Below, in pieces: positions 28,851-39,147 of a stretch of DNA of 64,000 nucleotides. The DNA is taken from the NCBI GenBank assembly GCA_026004795.1, contig BPJV01000008.1:181895-245894 (forward strand). The letters run 5' to 3'. Origin of the DNA: Pirellulaceae bacterium. Lineage in GTDB: Bacteria > Planctomycetota > Planctomycetia > Pirellulales > Pirellulaceae. A model generated the notes under the pieces. That model was not told the origin of the DNA, searched no databases, and was given only the letters and a program-made list of their open reading frames with translations. A program made the position numbers and the translations under genes. Within the stretch, counting starts at the first letter, position 1; each line of letters opens with the position of its first letter.

Positions 28851-30566
28851 CTACGGAGTAGGCTCTATAACCGTCACGCGTTGGCCGGGCAAAACCCTCA
28901 ACTGGCTTTGGGCCCCTGACAGCCATTGGATCTCGATGTTTACCGGGTCAACGTCGGAGATGAGCCCGAAATGGACCGTTTTCGATCCTTCGCACTGATA
29001 GCTATGACCAGAACGGGTTTGGATTACCTGGCGATGGCCAATCTGCTCGATCAGAATCTTACTACCGAACGCGTCACGAGACGAACGGCGTCCGACCAGA
29101 TCGATTTCCAACCAGCGAGTGTCAGCACGTGGCGATGTATTACGAAGCACCTGAATCGATTCACGAGAATTCAGGACGACTAAATCGACCCTTCCGTCCC
29201 CATCAAAGTCTCCACCCACTGCGCCGCGAGAGGAGGATTCTCGGTGCCCGCCAGAGCCCCAGTCGTCCTTCAAATCGACAAGTTTTCCACCCCCTTGATT
29301 GTACAGTAGCACATTTCGGATCTTGTAGGCAGTCGTCGAACTCATTCCCCCTCGCTGATTCCGCAAGTCGTCCAGATCGCCAGTTGCAATAAAAAGATCG
29401 GGATATCCATTGTTATCGAAGTCTGCCGCAACGACTCCCCACGTAATATGAGAAAAAGTGGCTTCAAGAGCCCCAGCCGCTAGAGAACGGTCATCGAAGA
29501 GCCCAGCGCCGAGATTTCGATAGTAACAGGCAAACTCTTCTGAGAAGCTGGTAAGGTACAAATCGAGTCGCAAATCACCGTCCAAATCGACGAGTTCAAC
29601 TCCCATTGACGCTTGAGGCTTGGCCTTGAAATCGTAAGCAACTCCGGCCAACAATCCGACTTCTTCAAAATGACCGGTCCCATCGTTCTCGAAAAGAAAA
29701 TTCTCTTGTGCATCGTTAGCCACCATAACATCGATGTCTCCATCGTCGTCGTAATCAAAGGTGACTAAGCCCATCGTACGGCCAGCTACCGAAGCAACAC
29801 CAGAATCTCCGGAGACTTCGGTAAAGCTACCATCGGCGTCGTTGCGAAATAACTGATCCTCATCTGGTTCATAGCGCATGGGGCTGGGGTAGGCTGGCAA
29901 CCCTTTGTGCCAGTGCGTCTTGTGTGCCTTTTGATCAAACTTAATGTAATTACCCACATAGAGATCCAAATCTCCGTCCGCGTCGCAATCGAAAAAGCTT
30001 GCCCCCCCGGCCACATGATTGCCAGCAGCAATCCCTGTGAGCAGGGTTACTTCGGAGAAGGTGCCATCCCCATTGTTATGGTATAGCACATTAGGTCCGT
30101 AATTGTTGACAAAGATGTCTGTAAAACCGTCGTTGTCGTAATCTCCACAGGCGACCCCGAGTGCGAAATGAGTATCGCCGACCTCCGCGCTTACCGTGAT
30201 ATCACGGAAGCGAAATCCCCCCTCATTGCGAAACAAGGCATTTGTTGGAGGAGGGCTCGGGTAGGGCGGGTCGAGAGCAGCCCCATTGAGTAGGTAGAGA
30301 TCATGATCGCCATCACTATCGAAATCGATCAGTGCCAAGCCCGCACTCATTCCTTCTACCAGATAGTACCGACCGGCACTACCATCGTAATGGACAAACT
30401 CAATTCCCGTGTCTTCAGTCACATCAGTCAGCTCGATTTTTCCAGGTGGAACGGCTGCAGCGATGGTCACCAATACCGTGCTGCCGACAAGCACTGCGCT
30501 GCCCACAAGCCGAATGATCACTCGTGAGGTACGGCCAAATGTCCGATGGATCGAGGGACAGTTCAT
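28851..30566 (-). CDS. CRTAC1-type VCBS/FG-GAP repeat protein with ASPIC/UnbV C-terminus
   Basis: A 571-aa exported protein. A signal-like segment (VIIRLVGSAVLVGSTVLVTIAAA) is followed by the motif DVTEDTGIEFVHYDG typical of the family. A chain of calcium-binding-like repeats (DFDSDGDHDLYLLNG, DYDNDGFTDIFVNNYG, DCDADGDLDLYVGNY, DYDDDGDIDVMVAND, DLDGDLRLDLYL, DFDNNGYPDLF) probably forms a beta-propeller, and an ASPIC/UnbV segment ends the protein (IEIQWLSGAQSQLRVLPGQ). Its function in bacteria is not established; adhesion or surface carbohydrate binding is a family-level guess. It lies 30 bp after a TPR gene; the same TPR/CRTAC1 pair occurs again at 32327-35283. Confidence 0.9.
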   Translation of the reverse strand: MNCPSIHRTFGRTSRVIIRLVGSAVLVGSTVLVTIAAAVPPGKIELTDVTEDTGIEFVHYDGSAGRYYLVEGMSAGLALIDFDSDGDHDLYLLNGAALDPPYPSPPPTNALFRNEGGFRFRDITVSAEVGDTHFALGVACGDYDNDGFTDIFVNNYGPNVLYHNNGDGTFSEVTLLTGIAAGNHVAGGASFFDCDADGDLDLYVGNYIKFDQKAHKTHWHKGLPAYPSPMRYEPDEDQLFRNDADGSFTEVSGDSGVASVAGRTMGLVTFDYDDDGDIDVMVANDAQENFLFENDGTGHFEEVGLLAGVAYDFKAKPQASMGVELVDLDGDLRLDLYLTSFSEEFACYYRNLGAGLFDDRSLAAGALEATFSHITWGVVAADFDNNGYPDLFIATGDLDDLRNQRGGMSSTTAYKIRNVLLYNQGGGKLVDLKDDWGSGGHRESSSRGAVGGDFDGDGRVDLVVLNSRESIQVLRNTSPRADTRWLEIDLVGRRSSRDAFGSKILIEQIGHRQVIQTRSGHSYQCEGSKTVHFGLISDVDPVNIEIQWLSGAQSQLRVLPGQRVTVIEPTP

Positions 30567-30596
30567 GGACGCGTCAATGTCCGATAACTAAGGGGT

Positions 30597-32288
30597 TCAA
30601 GGTGATGTGTGCAATGATGAGGAAGGTTGATTCGGTCTGCCAGGCCAATTTTCTTCCGTACCTGTGGGCAATGGTCGATGAGTCTCCACGTAGGCTGCCA
30701 ACTCGTCTTTGAGCACAGCGATCATTTGTAGGTAGACTAGATTCTCCGGATCCATTTGATAAGCGCTCTCAAACGCAGCGATAGCCCCCCGGTAATCCTT
30801 TGCCTGTTGCAAAACGGTAGCCAACAACGCATAGGATGTGGCTTCCGGCATGGTCTCCACCAATTGACGAGCGTATTGTGTGGCTTGGTCAAGATCTACA
30901 TCGATGGTCAAGTAATACTCGACGATTGCCTGTAGAACGCCTGCGTGGAGGGGATGGGCTTCGTGAAACTGCTCAAGAGCCCGCAGTGCTGCTTTCGATT
31001 GATTAGCTTCAACATAGAGCCGCGCAATCTCCTGAACCACAGTGAACTCATCGGGCCGAAGAATCGAAACCTCTGACAGCCACCTGATCGCATCGAAGAC
31101 ACGTCCTTGCCTGACAGCCAGCCATGCCAAAGCACGTCGTGCTTCCACATTTTGGGGATCCATCCGAGAGGCACGAACCAACAAGGTTGCCGCCGGTCCT
31201 AAGGCTTGCCGAGCTAGATAGAGCCGACTCATGTCCACATAAAAGGTCGCCATGTCGATGCGCGCAGCCGTTAAATCGTCATACGCGCGCCGCATTTCCG
31301 CTTTTTGCTCGATCAATTTACGCTGAAGCTGGCGATGTAGAACAAGATGTCTCTTAGCCTGTTCGCGCATCCCCAGGTGGTTATAAACTTTGATCAGCGC
31401 AAAGTGAATTTCGGGTTTCGATGGTTCCAGTTTTACGGCATGCTCCAAATGCTCTCGTGCCTCCTCCCACTCTTCCAATTGCTGCAAAACACTAGCTAAC
31501 TCGACCCTTGCTTCGACGTTATTGTCGGCCTTCCGGACGACAGTCTCGAGCACCTTCCGCGCTTCATCCAGTTCACCGGCCGTTAGCAAAGCGACCCCCA
31601 ACGTGATTTGCCGGGCAACATTGGATGGCTCCGCCAACACGGCCATGCGGAAATATTTGACGGCGTCTTGAAGTCGCCCCTCCTCGGTCGCCACGTCCCC
31701 AAGCCCTCGCATCGCATAAACAAAATTCGGATTCTCAGTTAAGATCTCCTCCCAAATCCTAGCCGCGTGATCGAGTTTTCCGAATCGATACTCGAAACGG
31801 GCGAAAATCTCCTTCGCTTCCAGCGAATCGGGCATTTCCCTCACCATATGCTCGATGACTTGTCGTGCTTCGGCTAGCGTCGCAGCACTCGTATCCGGAA
31901 TGAGCGGCGAAAACGGCGGTTCCGTCAGCCGTGACGAATCCTCAGTACTACTTCGCTGATGTGCGGTCGCGTCGCTCTTTCCCGATTCATTATCGCCCGA
32001 CTCATTACTGGTTGCATGCTGTGAGGGACTGAGAGGATCAGGAGCATCGTCACTACGGTCAGCTATCGCGACATCCCACCTGTCCTCTTGGCGTGTAGCC
32101 ATGCGCTTGGAGTTGATCCTGCCAAACCAATCGAACGCACCACCGAGGCACAGGAACGCTACGATCAAGAAAAAGAAAAGCACTACTAGCCTCGGCTTTC
32201 GTTTTTCGGGCATGCTCGAACCATTAGCTCCGGATGGAGCGACCGACCTCGATCTGTTTCTTCCGTCGTATGTAGGCCTGCCAGACAT
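30597..32288 (-). CDS. Membrane-anchored TPR repeat protein
   Basis: A 563-aa protein. An N-terminal membrane anchor (PRLVVLFFFLIVAFLCLGGAF, about residues 32-52) follows a short Ser/Arg-rich tail; ATG 32213 (residue 26) is an alternative start. After a charged linker, residues about 120-540 are tetratricopeptide repeats (for example FARFEYRFGKLDHAARIWEE, GDVATEEGRLQDAVKYFRMA, VLQQAKDYRGAIAAFESAY). TPR arrays mediate protein-protein contacts. It is located between two CRTAC1 genes in a run of minus-strand genes, and pairs with the CRTAC1 gene 30 bp downstream. Confidence 0.88.
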   Translation of the reverse strand: MSGRPTYDGRNRSRSVAPSGANGSSMPEKRKPRLVVLFFFLIVAFLCLGGAFDWFGRINSKRMATRQEDRWDVAIADRSDDAPDPLSPSQHATSNESGDNESGKSDATAHQRSSTEDSSRLTEPPFSPLIPDTSAATLAEARQVIEHMVREMPDSLEAKEIFARFEYRFGKLDHAARIWEEILTENPNFVYAMRGLGDVATEEGRLQDAVKYFRMAVLAEPSNVARQITLGVALLTAGELDEARKVLETVVRKADNNVEARVELASVLQQLEEWEEAREHLEHAVKLEPSKPEIHFALIKVYNHLGMREQAKRHLVLHRQLQRKLIEQKAEMRRAYDDLTAARIDMATFYVDMSRLYLARQALGPAATLLVRASRMDPQNVEARRALAWLAVRQGRVFDAIRWLSEVSILRPDEFTVVQEIARLYVEANQSKAALRALEQFHEAHPLHAGVLQAIVEYYLTIDVDLDQATQYARQLVETMPEATSYALLATVLQQAKDYRGAIAAFESAYQMDPENLVYLQMIAVLKDELAAYVETHRPLPTGTEENWPGRPNQPSSSLHTSP

Positions 32289-32326
32289 TAGTTAGCTCTC
32301 ATTCGGCTTTCAGTGGTTTCTCTTTA

Positions 32327-34051
32327 TTATTGGGGCTCGATGAAGATTATTGTCTCGCGCATGGGTACACTTCGAAATTCTTCTTTAGATCCAGCATGCC
32401 ACCAAACTCGGAAAGCATCGATCTGTTCAGCCGCATTGAGGCCGAAATGAAGCCGTGACCCGAAATGGCTCTGATACCCCTTTCCGCAGTGCATTTCAAG
32501 CAACTGTTTTTTACCGGCCACTTCGATTTCTACGCGCGAGCCTGCCGCTGAGCGATTGCTGACCGTTCCCACTAGCTCTACCTGAATGGAGCGATAGGGG
32601 GTGCGAGAGCGATTGGCAAGGACTGTTGGCCTGCCTCGACTGTTCAGGATAACAACATCTATTAAGCCATCGTTATTCAAATCGTCAGCCAGCATTCCCC
32701 GACTACTTTCCAGCACCCTCATTCCAGGTCCTGCCCGTGCAGATACGTCAATCATGAATCGACCGTCGATGTTATCGAATACCTGATTGGCGATACGATA
32801 GCTGACTGTCTCATCCACATCATCCAGGTTGTCGTGAATGTGCCCATTGGCAATAAAAAGATCTTTGTCGCCGTCATTGTCGAAGTCAGCTAATGCTGTT
32901 CCCCAATTCACCAGATAATACGTTCCTTTGCCAACGCCCCAACGCAACGTCGCGTCTTCGAAAAAGCCATTACCCAAGTTTTCATATAGCGTCACCAATT
33001 GCTTGGTATAAGTAGTTTGGAAAATGTCTAGCAAACCATCGCCATTGACATCAGCAACATCGATTCCCATGCTCCCTTGCGGGGTGCCTCGATGATCGAA
33101 CGCAAGACCGGTCAGCAACCCTATCTCCGTAAAACGACCGTGACCGTCATTTTCCCAAAGAAAATTCTTGGTCGAATCGTTAGCAACAAAGACATCAGTG
33201 TCACCATCAGCGTCGTAATCAAACGCTATCACGCCCATTCCCCATTCGGCCGCGTCAGCAATTCCCGATGAGGAACTAACATTGGTGAAGGATCCGTCGC
33301 CGTTATTGCGCAGTAAATCATCTTTTTCCTTTGGATAAAGGAGGGGACCTCCGTAAACTACTCGTCCACGGAATTCAGATGCGGGTGAATCATAAGTAAA
33401 CTGAATATAATTGGCCACATAGATATCGAGATCGCCATCGCCCTCCATGTCAAACATGACCACCCCACCCCCTACTTTCTCACCACAGGCGATAACATCC
33501 GATTCCCACGGCGAATACGTTCCGTCTCCATTGTTGTGAAGTAGGCGATTGGCGCCAAAGTTATTTAAATAGATGTCGTCAAACCCATCGTTATCCACAT
33601 CGCCAACTGCTACCCCTAGACCAAATCCGGCGTCCGCGGTTCTTGCAATGTCGCCAATCGATTGAAAAGTAAATTGCCCTAAATTGCGGTACATAGCATT
33701 GGTCGGCGGCGGATCATAATGGCTTCCTCGTAAATTAGCCCCATTTAGAAAGTAGAGATCGATTAGGCCGTCTCGGTCATAATCCAGGCTTGCCAGTCCA
33801 CTGGCAACTGCCTCTACCAAATAGTGATCTCCACTGCTACCATCACAATGGACAAAATCGATGCCCGTGGCGTCACTGATGTCCTCGAACCAAATCCGTG
33901 TCTGCTGACCATAGGAGCAGGGTAAACCAAGCAGAACTGCAAGCCCAAAAGCTTGCATCGGTCGCTTGGGGAAACATGTCAAAAAGTGTCGCAACACCAA
34001 AGCAAGCTGACGCTGCGGCCAGCGACAATAAGGGCAGCAATGCACCATCAT
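32327..34051 (-). CDS. CRTAC1-type VCBS/FG-GAP repeat protein with ASPIC/UnbV C-terminus (second copy)
   Basis: A 574-aa paralogue of the product of 28851-30566, with the same order: signal segment (MQAFGLAVLLGLPCSYG), DISDATGIDFVHCDG, then repeats such as DYDRDGLIDLYFLNG, DVDNDGFDDIYLNNFG, DMEGDGDLDIYVANY, DYDADGDTDVFVAND, DVNGDGLLDIFQ and DFDNDGDKDLFIANGH, and a final ASPIC/UnbV segment (FRVWWHAGSKEEFRSVPM). ATG 34051 overlaps the stop of the upstream TPR gene (ATGA), so the two are translationally coupled; a start at 33958 would give a shorter signal peptide. It should be exported. Confidence 0.9.
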   Translation of the reverse strand: MMVHCCPYCRWPQRQLALVLRHFLTCFPKRPMQAFGLAVLLGLPCSYGQQTRIWFEDISDATGIDFVHCDGSSGDHYLVEAVASGLASLDYDRDGLIDLYFLNGANLRGSHYDPPPTNAMYRNLGQFTFQSIGDIARTADAGFGLGVAVGDVDNDGFDDIYLNNFGANRLLHNNGDGTYSPWESDVIACGEKVGGGVVMFDMEGDGDLDIYVANYIQFTYDSPASEFRGRVVYGGPLLYPKEKDDLLRNNGDGSFTNVSSSSGIADAAEWGMGVIAFDYDADGDTDVFVANDSTKNFLWENDGHGRFTEIGLLTGLAFDHRGTPQGSMGIDVADVNGDGLLDIFQTTYTKQLVTLYENLGNGFFEDATLRWGVGKGTYYLVNWGTALADFDNDGDKDLFIANGHIHDNLDDVDETVSYRIANQVFDNIDGRFMIDVSARAGPGMRVLESSRGMLADDLNNDGLIDVVILNSRGRPTVLANRSRTPYRSIQVELVGTVSNRSAAGSRVEIEVAGKKQLLEMHCGKGYQSHFGSRLHFGLNAAEQIDAFRVWWHAGSKEEFRSVPMRETIIFIEPQ

Positions 34052-35283
34052 TGGACTAAGGCTCCCGCCCCCTCGTTAATACTGCGCAATATGGCGCGCG
34101 CACGTTTGCAACGCGGATCGTCGGGAGCCAACGCGACTGCCCTACGAAATGCCTGCAGAGACTCCTCTGCCATTTCAATTTCGGCATACAGCCCCCCCAA
34201 CACAAGCCATTGATTCACGTCCTCGGGGTCGAGGGAAACAATTCGTTGGCCAATATCAATCGCCTCGGCGATCTTACCGGTCTGATGGAGAATGCGTTGT
34301 AGTTCGTACAGTCGTACCGCTACATCGGGGACCAGTAGAAGTGACTGTGCGACCAGTTTCTCAGCGTTTGGCCAGTTCCCGTGCATCTTGTAGACTAGGG
34401 CACAATCGAAAAACGTTTGTGCAGCGATGTGCTTGGCATGCTCGATGTCGGTGAAGCCTTTTGCCTTGCTAACGTTTTCCGCAGCCTTGGATACGGCACG
34501 TTGGCGAAACTGGTCCATATATTGACGTGACTTTTCTCGGTCTCCTAACCTGCCATACACCTGTCCCAGCCCGTAGAGAATCTCCTTGTTATCTGGTGCA
34601 AACTGCAATGCTTTTTCATAAACTGCTTGCGCCTCCTCCAGCTGACCGAGGGCGGCGTGCGCTTGGCCAAGTAGTTCTAAAGCCTGCAGGGAGGTTGTCT
34701 CTTTCGTGATGTGCTGCTGCAGGGTAAGCATGGCTTCTTGCGCCTGACCGTTACTCAAATAGGCATCTGCCAGGAGCAGCGGGACGCGAGGGTCATCCTG
34801 TGATCGCGTTCGCAATTGGAGACAGAGATCGATCGCTTCCTCATAACGCCCTTCCTCAAACGCCAGTTCTGCCAACCCCAAAATGCCATCTTCCCATGAT
34901 GCATCCAATTCGATTGCTCGTTGCCAGTCAGCCTTGGCAGCGTTCTTCTTGCTAATCAAATAGTGGTATTTGCCGCGCGCGCTGAAAGCCGCTGCCGAAT
35001 TAGGGAACTCGCGAACTACCTCGTCAACTTTTTGTTCAGTCAACGACAGTAAGTCATCGGGAGACTGGTAAGGGACTTTCCAGGATACGACTGAGGGTGA
35101 ATCGAAGTAACTCGGCAGTGGACTGTGACGTGAATTCTGCAGCATAGTCAAACGCAGCACAAGCCAGATACACAACACAGCGACCAACGACAACACAGAG
35201 GCCACCAGAACGGCACTCTGCGCGGTCGCACTTCGAGGTTTTCTCACCATACCAGTCGCCATAACCCGGTCACTCAGGCCCAA
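34048..35283 (-). CDS. Membrane-anchored TPR repeat protein (second copy)
   Basis: A 411-aa protein. Its N-terminal membrane segment (SAVLVASVLSLVAVLCIWLVL, about residues 23-43) anchors a TPR array (FSARGKYHYLISKKNAAKAD, LAELAFEEGRYEEAIDLCLQ, GQAHAALGQLEEAQAVYEKA, GLGQVYGRLGDREKSRQYMD, GLYAEIEMAEESLQAFRRAV). ATG 35283 or 35262 may be used. It is coupled by overlap to the CRTAC1 gene downstream and lies 62 bp after the lipoprotein gene. Together with the next pair this is a duplicated TPR/CRTAC1 module. Confidence 0.88.
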   Translation of the reverse strand: MGLSDRVMATGMVRKPRSATAQSAVLVASVLSLVAVLCIWLVLRLTMLQNSRHSPLPSYFDSPSVVSWKVPYQSPDDLLSLTEQKVDEVVREFPNSAAAFSARGKYHYLISKKNAAKADWQRAIELDASWEDGILGLAELAFEEGRYEEAIDLCLQLRTRSQDDPRVPLLLADAYLSNGQAQEAMLTLQQHITKETTSLQALELLGQAHAALGQLEEAQAVYEKALQFAPDNKEILYGLGQVYGRLGDREKSRQYMDQFRQRAVSKAAENVSKAKGFTDIEHAKHIAAQTFFDCALVYKMHGNWPNAEKLVAQSLLLVPDVAVRLYELQRILHQTGKIAEAIDIGQRIVSLDPEDVNQWLVLGGLYAEIEMAEESLQAFRRAVALAPDDPRCKRARAILRSINEGAGALVQ

Positions 35284-35345
35284 CCGTGCTCAACGAAGAA
35301 GTTGTTGGAAGAGTTGCTCGCGACTAAAAATCCCGTCCCATACGC

Positions 35346-35843
35346 TCATCGCTTCGGACCCGTAACCGAAAAGACGAAGTGATTCTCGCCGTCCGCCGTT
35401 ACCTCCGCCGTCAAGCCAGATCCATTCGCGTTTCCGTACATCGGATCGATCAAGGGCTGGTGTTCCACAGGCTTCATCGTGTCGAGCTTGCTATAGATGG
35501 CATCGAGGGAAGCCTCATCGTTCATGTCCACTTCTTTCGGAAGTGCTTCTTCACCAGTAGATTCGTACTTACTGACCGCTACCTTATACGCCCCCGGCAG
35601 AGCTCCATCTCCATTCACCTCCGTGGTAAGGGTGAATTTCCCTTCCGCGTCAGTGATTCCAGAGGCAGCTCGGCCATTAGGATCGACTGGATTGAATATG
35701 ACTGCTACACCTTCCATCGGCTTTTCATCGACTAAGACCTGGCCTGTAACAGGAACTGTTCCCAACCTATTTGCATTGCATCCCCCCGCCACAACGGTCA
35801 TGAGTAAAACCAGTGTGAAACCGCACGATTGCTTCAAGGTCAT
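35346..35843 (-). CDS. Lipoprotein with carboxypeptidase-regulatory/transthyretin-like domain
   Basis: A 165-aa protein. Start ATG 35843 is chosen because it has a good ribosome-binding site (GGAAAGGGG) and gives a normal lipoprotein signal (LKQSCGFTLVLLMTVVAGGC); the cleavage Cys follows VAGG. The mature part has the pattern PVTGQVLVDEKPMEGVAVIF...ASGITDAEGKFTL...GALPGAYKVAVSKYE of a small beta-sandwich common in planctomycete lipoproteins, often encoded near DUF1559 genes (one is at 38002). The role is unknown. It heads the minus-strand TPR/CRTAC1 run. Confidence 0.88.
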   Translation of the reverse strand: MTLKQSCGFTLVLLMTVVAGGCNANRLGTVPVTGQVLVDEKPMEGVAVIFNPVDPNGRAASGITDAEGKFTLTTEVNGDGALPGAYKVAVSKYESTGEEALPKEVDMNDEASLDAIYSKLDTMKPVEHQPLIDPMYGNANGSGLTAEVTADGENHFVFSVTGPKR

Positions 35844-38001
35844 CACTAACCCCTTTCCTGTAGCTACTTGGTCTATGAAATCATCGAACAGCCGCCTGCT
35901 TGCTTGGACACTCCCGCGCAAGGACAAAATGACGAATACACAAATCGATCACGCCTCGAACGGAGCTTCTGACGAATCGCTCTCCCGGTCCTCACGGCCT
36001 TCTCATCCATCGCGTTCAGCTCCAATCCATCAGCAGATTCTCCCGCCACGCCCAGTTGGCCCTTAAACCGACGCATAGGCGTAAACCAGCGACGCCGTAG
36101 ACAGGCAACCACGAGCGCGATGAACCGCGACTCGCCGGCCAGGTTCGAAAGAATCATTGAGGTAGGCACATCATTATAACGACATGGGTGCCAATGTGGC
36201 ATCACAGGGGCGAAATCGATGCTATCGGGGGTTGGCTGCCCCCGCTCTGCCCGTCTTAGCTAGCTTGGTGTAAGCGGTCGACCTCTCCGTCAGAATCGCT
36301 TCGCATATTGTTAGTCCAAAAGGTGAAGGAAACTGACATTGGCGCTAGGAGGTAGCAAGTCGCATTGCCCAAAGCAGATCGCCAAGTAGCGTCGCTAGGC
36401 TGAATTGCTTGCAATGGCGAGAAGGCGATCGGTGCAGTTCCCAAGGCCTTAAAAAAGAACAGCGAAAAGACGACTTAACACCATCGTAATGGGCTCTGAA
36501 GCGTAGGTTTGGTCGCAATCGCATAGGGACCGAGGAGGCGAAGCGGCTGAATGACATAGAGAACCAAGAGAAGAGAACGCAGCTGACGCGCCTGTCTCGC
36601 GAGCCCGCACTGGATTGGTTCCGTATTAAGGGGAATCTACAGCCGAAGCCATTTCCATGGGACTATCACGCACTAGTGACTCAATCGCCAGCGGTTCGAG
36701 TTCGAAAGGACCGCTTCTCTAGCAGGGAATAGAGCAATTCAGGGACAAATGCCGGCAACAGGAGTGGTGGGGCACACCGTGCAAATGGTGTGGTCGGTCG
36801 GCAGTGGACCGCGTGAGGCATGCGACTGGAGGCCGACTTAACGCTATTTGGTCTCTACGCAGACGGTGGCGAGCTGCCGGAATCGCGATTGCGACAAGCG
36901 GTTAGAAACCAAGGTGTCGATCACCATAGCATTAAATGCTAGCCTCCCGCCCTATCGGGACCGGAGGCTCAACTTGCCGCGTTACCGAACTTCACTAGAA
37001 ACTTTTGGTAATAAGGATGTACTCGCTCCCTGCCCCCCTTCTCTTCGCGTTCGGTTTCCGCGGCGCAAGCGGCGGGATGCTGATGCGCCGCGCGTGAGCC
37101 CGGAACTCGAGGGCACGTTGCGATCGGCAGTCATGCTGAGACGACATGAGCACCGACGCGTCCCATCGTTCCTGCCGACATGATGAGGCCGTCCCATGTA
37201 GCGCTGTTGATCTGAGTGATTCGTAGGACATCTGGCGGAGTTAGTCCCGTAAATCGACACAGGTCGTCGCTCCGGGGCCAAGAGCGGTGCGCCCGAGGAT
37301 TTCACCAGCCATTACGGCAAATCTCCCGGGCAAGCCTTGGAAAACATGTCGACAACCAATCCAGTTGAGGCGACATTCGCCAGCATGCGGCTAAGGCATC
37401 TGAGGGCGAAGGCAAACGGTGATCGCGGCACGCGCCGGGGCATGATGTTCGAAACGGCTCTGGAAGCTGAGCGATGCAACATCGTTCGGACGGCCATGAA
37501 CAAATCATTTCGCGACCGGAAGTAGAGCTATTTAACACCGAGATGCTTCAGGATGCCGCCTGATCACAAATGTCCAACAACGCAACGCATCCCAATAGCT
37601 CGGCTTCGCATGCTATTTAGGAGCCCCCGCACCTTGGGTTCTGCTCCCGGCTCCCTTTAGAACACGAAAAACGGGCAAGATGAGAAGCCAGTCTGTTGGG
37701 TGCCCCAAGCAGTAAACAGCGGGACAACAACCGGTGCATGAACATAGCAAAGCACCTTACAGCCGGGTCACAAATCTGCGGTTTTCGCCACATGAGTTAA
37801 CGAGAATACTGGTAGCGGTTCCGGCTTGTGACTGCCACTCCGACTGCATCTACTTCGGCGCGAGCAATCAGTGCCCGCGCTTCAGGTGGCCACCCAATTC
37901 ATTTTGGTTGCTTTAGGTTCCTTAATCTGATAGATTAGGGACGGAGAACGCGCCATTAGTTGGTGCCTTCATAGTTTTGGTTTTCTGTTAGGGAGACTCA
38001 C
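35844..38001. other. Gene-poor 2.2-kb region
   Basis: Only short overlapping open frames are present and base composition is mixed. The one recognisable item is the IS256-type transposase remnant at about 37310-37525. A short inverted repeat (CCTTAATCT-GATA-GATTAGGG, near 37919-37940) lies upstream of the DUF1559 gene and may be part of its leader or promoter region. The rest looks like decayed DNA. Confidence 0.45.
37310..37525 (+). mobile_element. IS256/Mutator-family transposase C-terminal remnant
   Basis: The reading ENMSTTNPVEATFASMRLR followed by HLRAKANGDRGTRRGMMFET and EAERCNI matches the conserved C-terminal segment of IS256-type transposases (TTNPIESTFATVR...AMIFKL...EK). Only about 65 codons survive. 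The catalytic DDE part is not recognisable upstream, so this is a dead fragment. Confidence 0.65.
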
Positions 38002-39147
38002 ATGACGAAATTACTGGGGGTTAGGAGGCGAAAGTCGCTCGCCTTCACATTGGTGGAGCTCTTGGTGGTGATCGCCATCATTGGCATCTTGGTCGGCTTG
38101 TTGTTGCCGGCGGTGCAGGCAGCTCGCGAAGCAGCTCGGCGAATGCAGTGTTCCAATAATCTTAAGCAGTTGGGACTTGCCGCACTGAATTACGAAAGCA
38201 CCTACAAATGCTTTCCCAGCCAAGCCAACGGGCCAATCGTCCTACCGGCTCAATGGAGCAATAGTTGGGAGAGTTCGATGGGACGCCACAGTGCGTTTCT
38301 GCAGATTCTTCCCTACATTGAACAAGCGAATCTGTACAACTACATTGCTGCAGGTAAGCAGGAAGGGGGGATGACGCAAGCTCGACCTTTCGGTCCGCAT
38401 TCTCTTCGCCCCTATAGCGCTTACAAGGAGCGTATCGCGGCGTATCTTTGTCCCTCGGATCCCGGCAGTCAAACCATGGGTAATTCCAACGACCAAGCGC
38501 CTATTTGTTACGCGACCAATGTTGGGGACTCAACCCTGGGAAGAGACGGCAGGCACATCGGAGAGGGTGGTACTTACAATTCACGAGGCATGTTCAATCG
38601 CGTCTGGTTCAATCCGGGATCCAATCCAGCAGGTCCTGGTAAGGGTAAGACGATGGGGCAAGTTACCGATGGTACGAGCAATACGCTGCTTTTTAGTGAG
38701 ATCACGATCTACAATGGCGCGGGAAAACTTCATGGCCATTACGTCGTCATCCCTTCTGCAACATTCCGTGCGGGTCCCATTGTGTGCATGCAAGCACGAG
38801 GGCCCAACGGAACGTTAGTCGGCACGTTGCCGACGTCGCACCATCGAATGGGCGATGCATGGACGAACGGAACAAGTATGGTTTGCGGGTTTACCGCGAT
38901 ACTTCCTCCTAATTCGCCTTCCTGTGCCAACGAACGTGGTGAATGGCAAGAGGGGATTTATTCAGCCAACAGTTACCATACTGGAGGTGTCAATGCCGTG
39001 ATGGTCGATGGATCTGTGCACTTCATTACGGAGAACATCGATACCGGTAACCTCGCAGCTCCCGTTCCTGTGAATGGGCCATCCCCTTATGGAGTATGGG
39101 GAGCCCTGGGGTCATCGGCTGAAGGCGAGGTGGTTCAGTTGCCGTAA
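38002..39147 (+). CDS. DUF1559 prepilin-like protein (type II pseudopilin N-terminus)
   Basis: A 381-aa protein with the class III signal and helix of prepilins: RRKSLAFTLVELLVVIAIIG, continuing with LVGLLLPAVQAAREAARR. The DUF1559 body follows, with C-SNNLKQLGLAALNYE, DGTSNTLLFSEI and the final HTGGVNAVMVDGSVHF motif. This family is greatly expanded in Planctomycetes. It should be processed by a prepilin peptidase and inserted in the inner membrane or a pseudopilus; the function is otherwise unknown. ATG 38002 is preceded by AGGGAGA. It stands alone, transcribed away from the lipoprotein/TPR/CRTAC1 genes. Confidence 0.95.
   Translation: MTKLLGVRRRKSLAFTLVELLVVIAIIGILVGLLLPAVQAAREAARRMQCSNNLKQLGLAALNYESTYKCFPSQANGPIVLPAQWSNSWESSMGRHSAFLQILPYIEQANLYNYIAAGKQEGGMTQARPFGPHSLRPYSAYKERIAAYLCPSDPGSQTMGNSNDQAPICYATNVGDSTLGRDGRHIGEGGTYNSRGMFNRVWFNPGSNPAGPGKGKTMGQVTDGTSNTLLFSEITIYNGAGKLHGHYVVIPSATFRAGPIVCMQARGPNGTLVGTLPTSHHRMGDAWTNGTSMVCGFTAILPPNSPSCANERGEWQEGIYSANSYHTGGVNAVMVDGSVHFITENIDTGNLAAPVPVNGPSPYGVWGALGSSAEGEVVQLP

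Noticed and set aside
36680..36720. GGTTCGAGTTC resembling a tRNA T-arm
   Set aside because: No acceptor, D-arm or anticodon stem can be folded around it.
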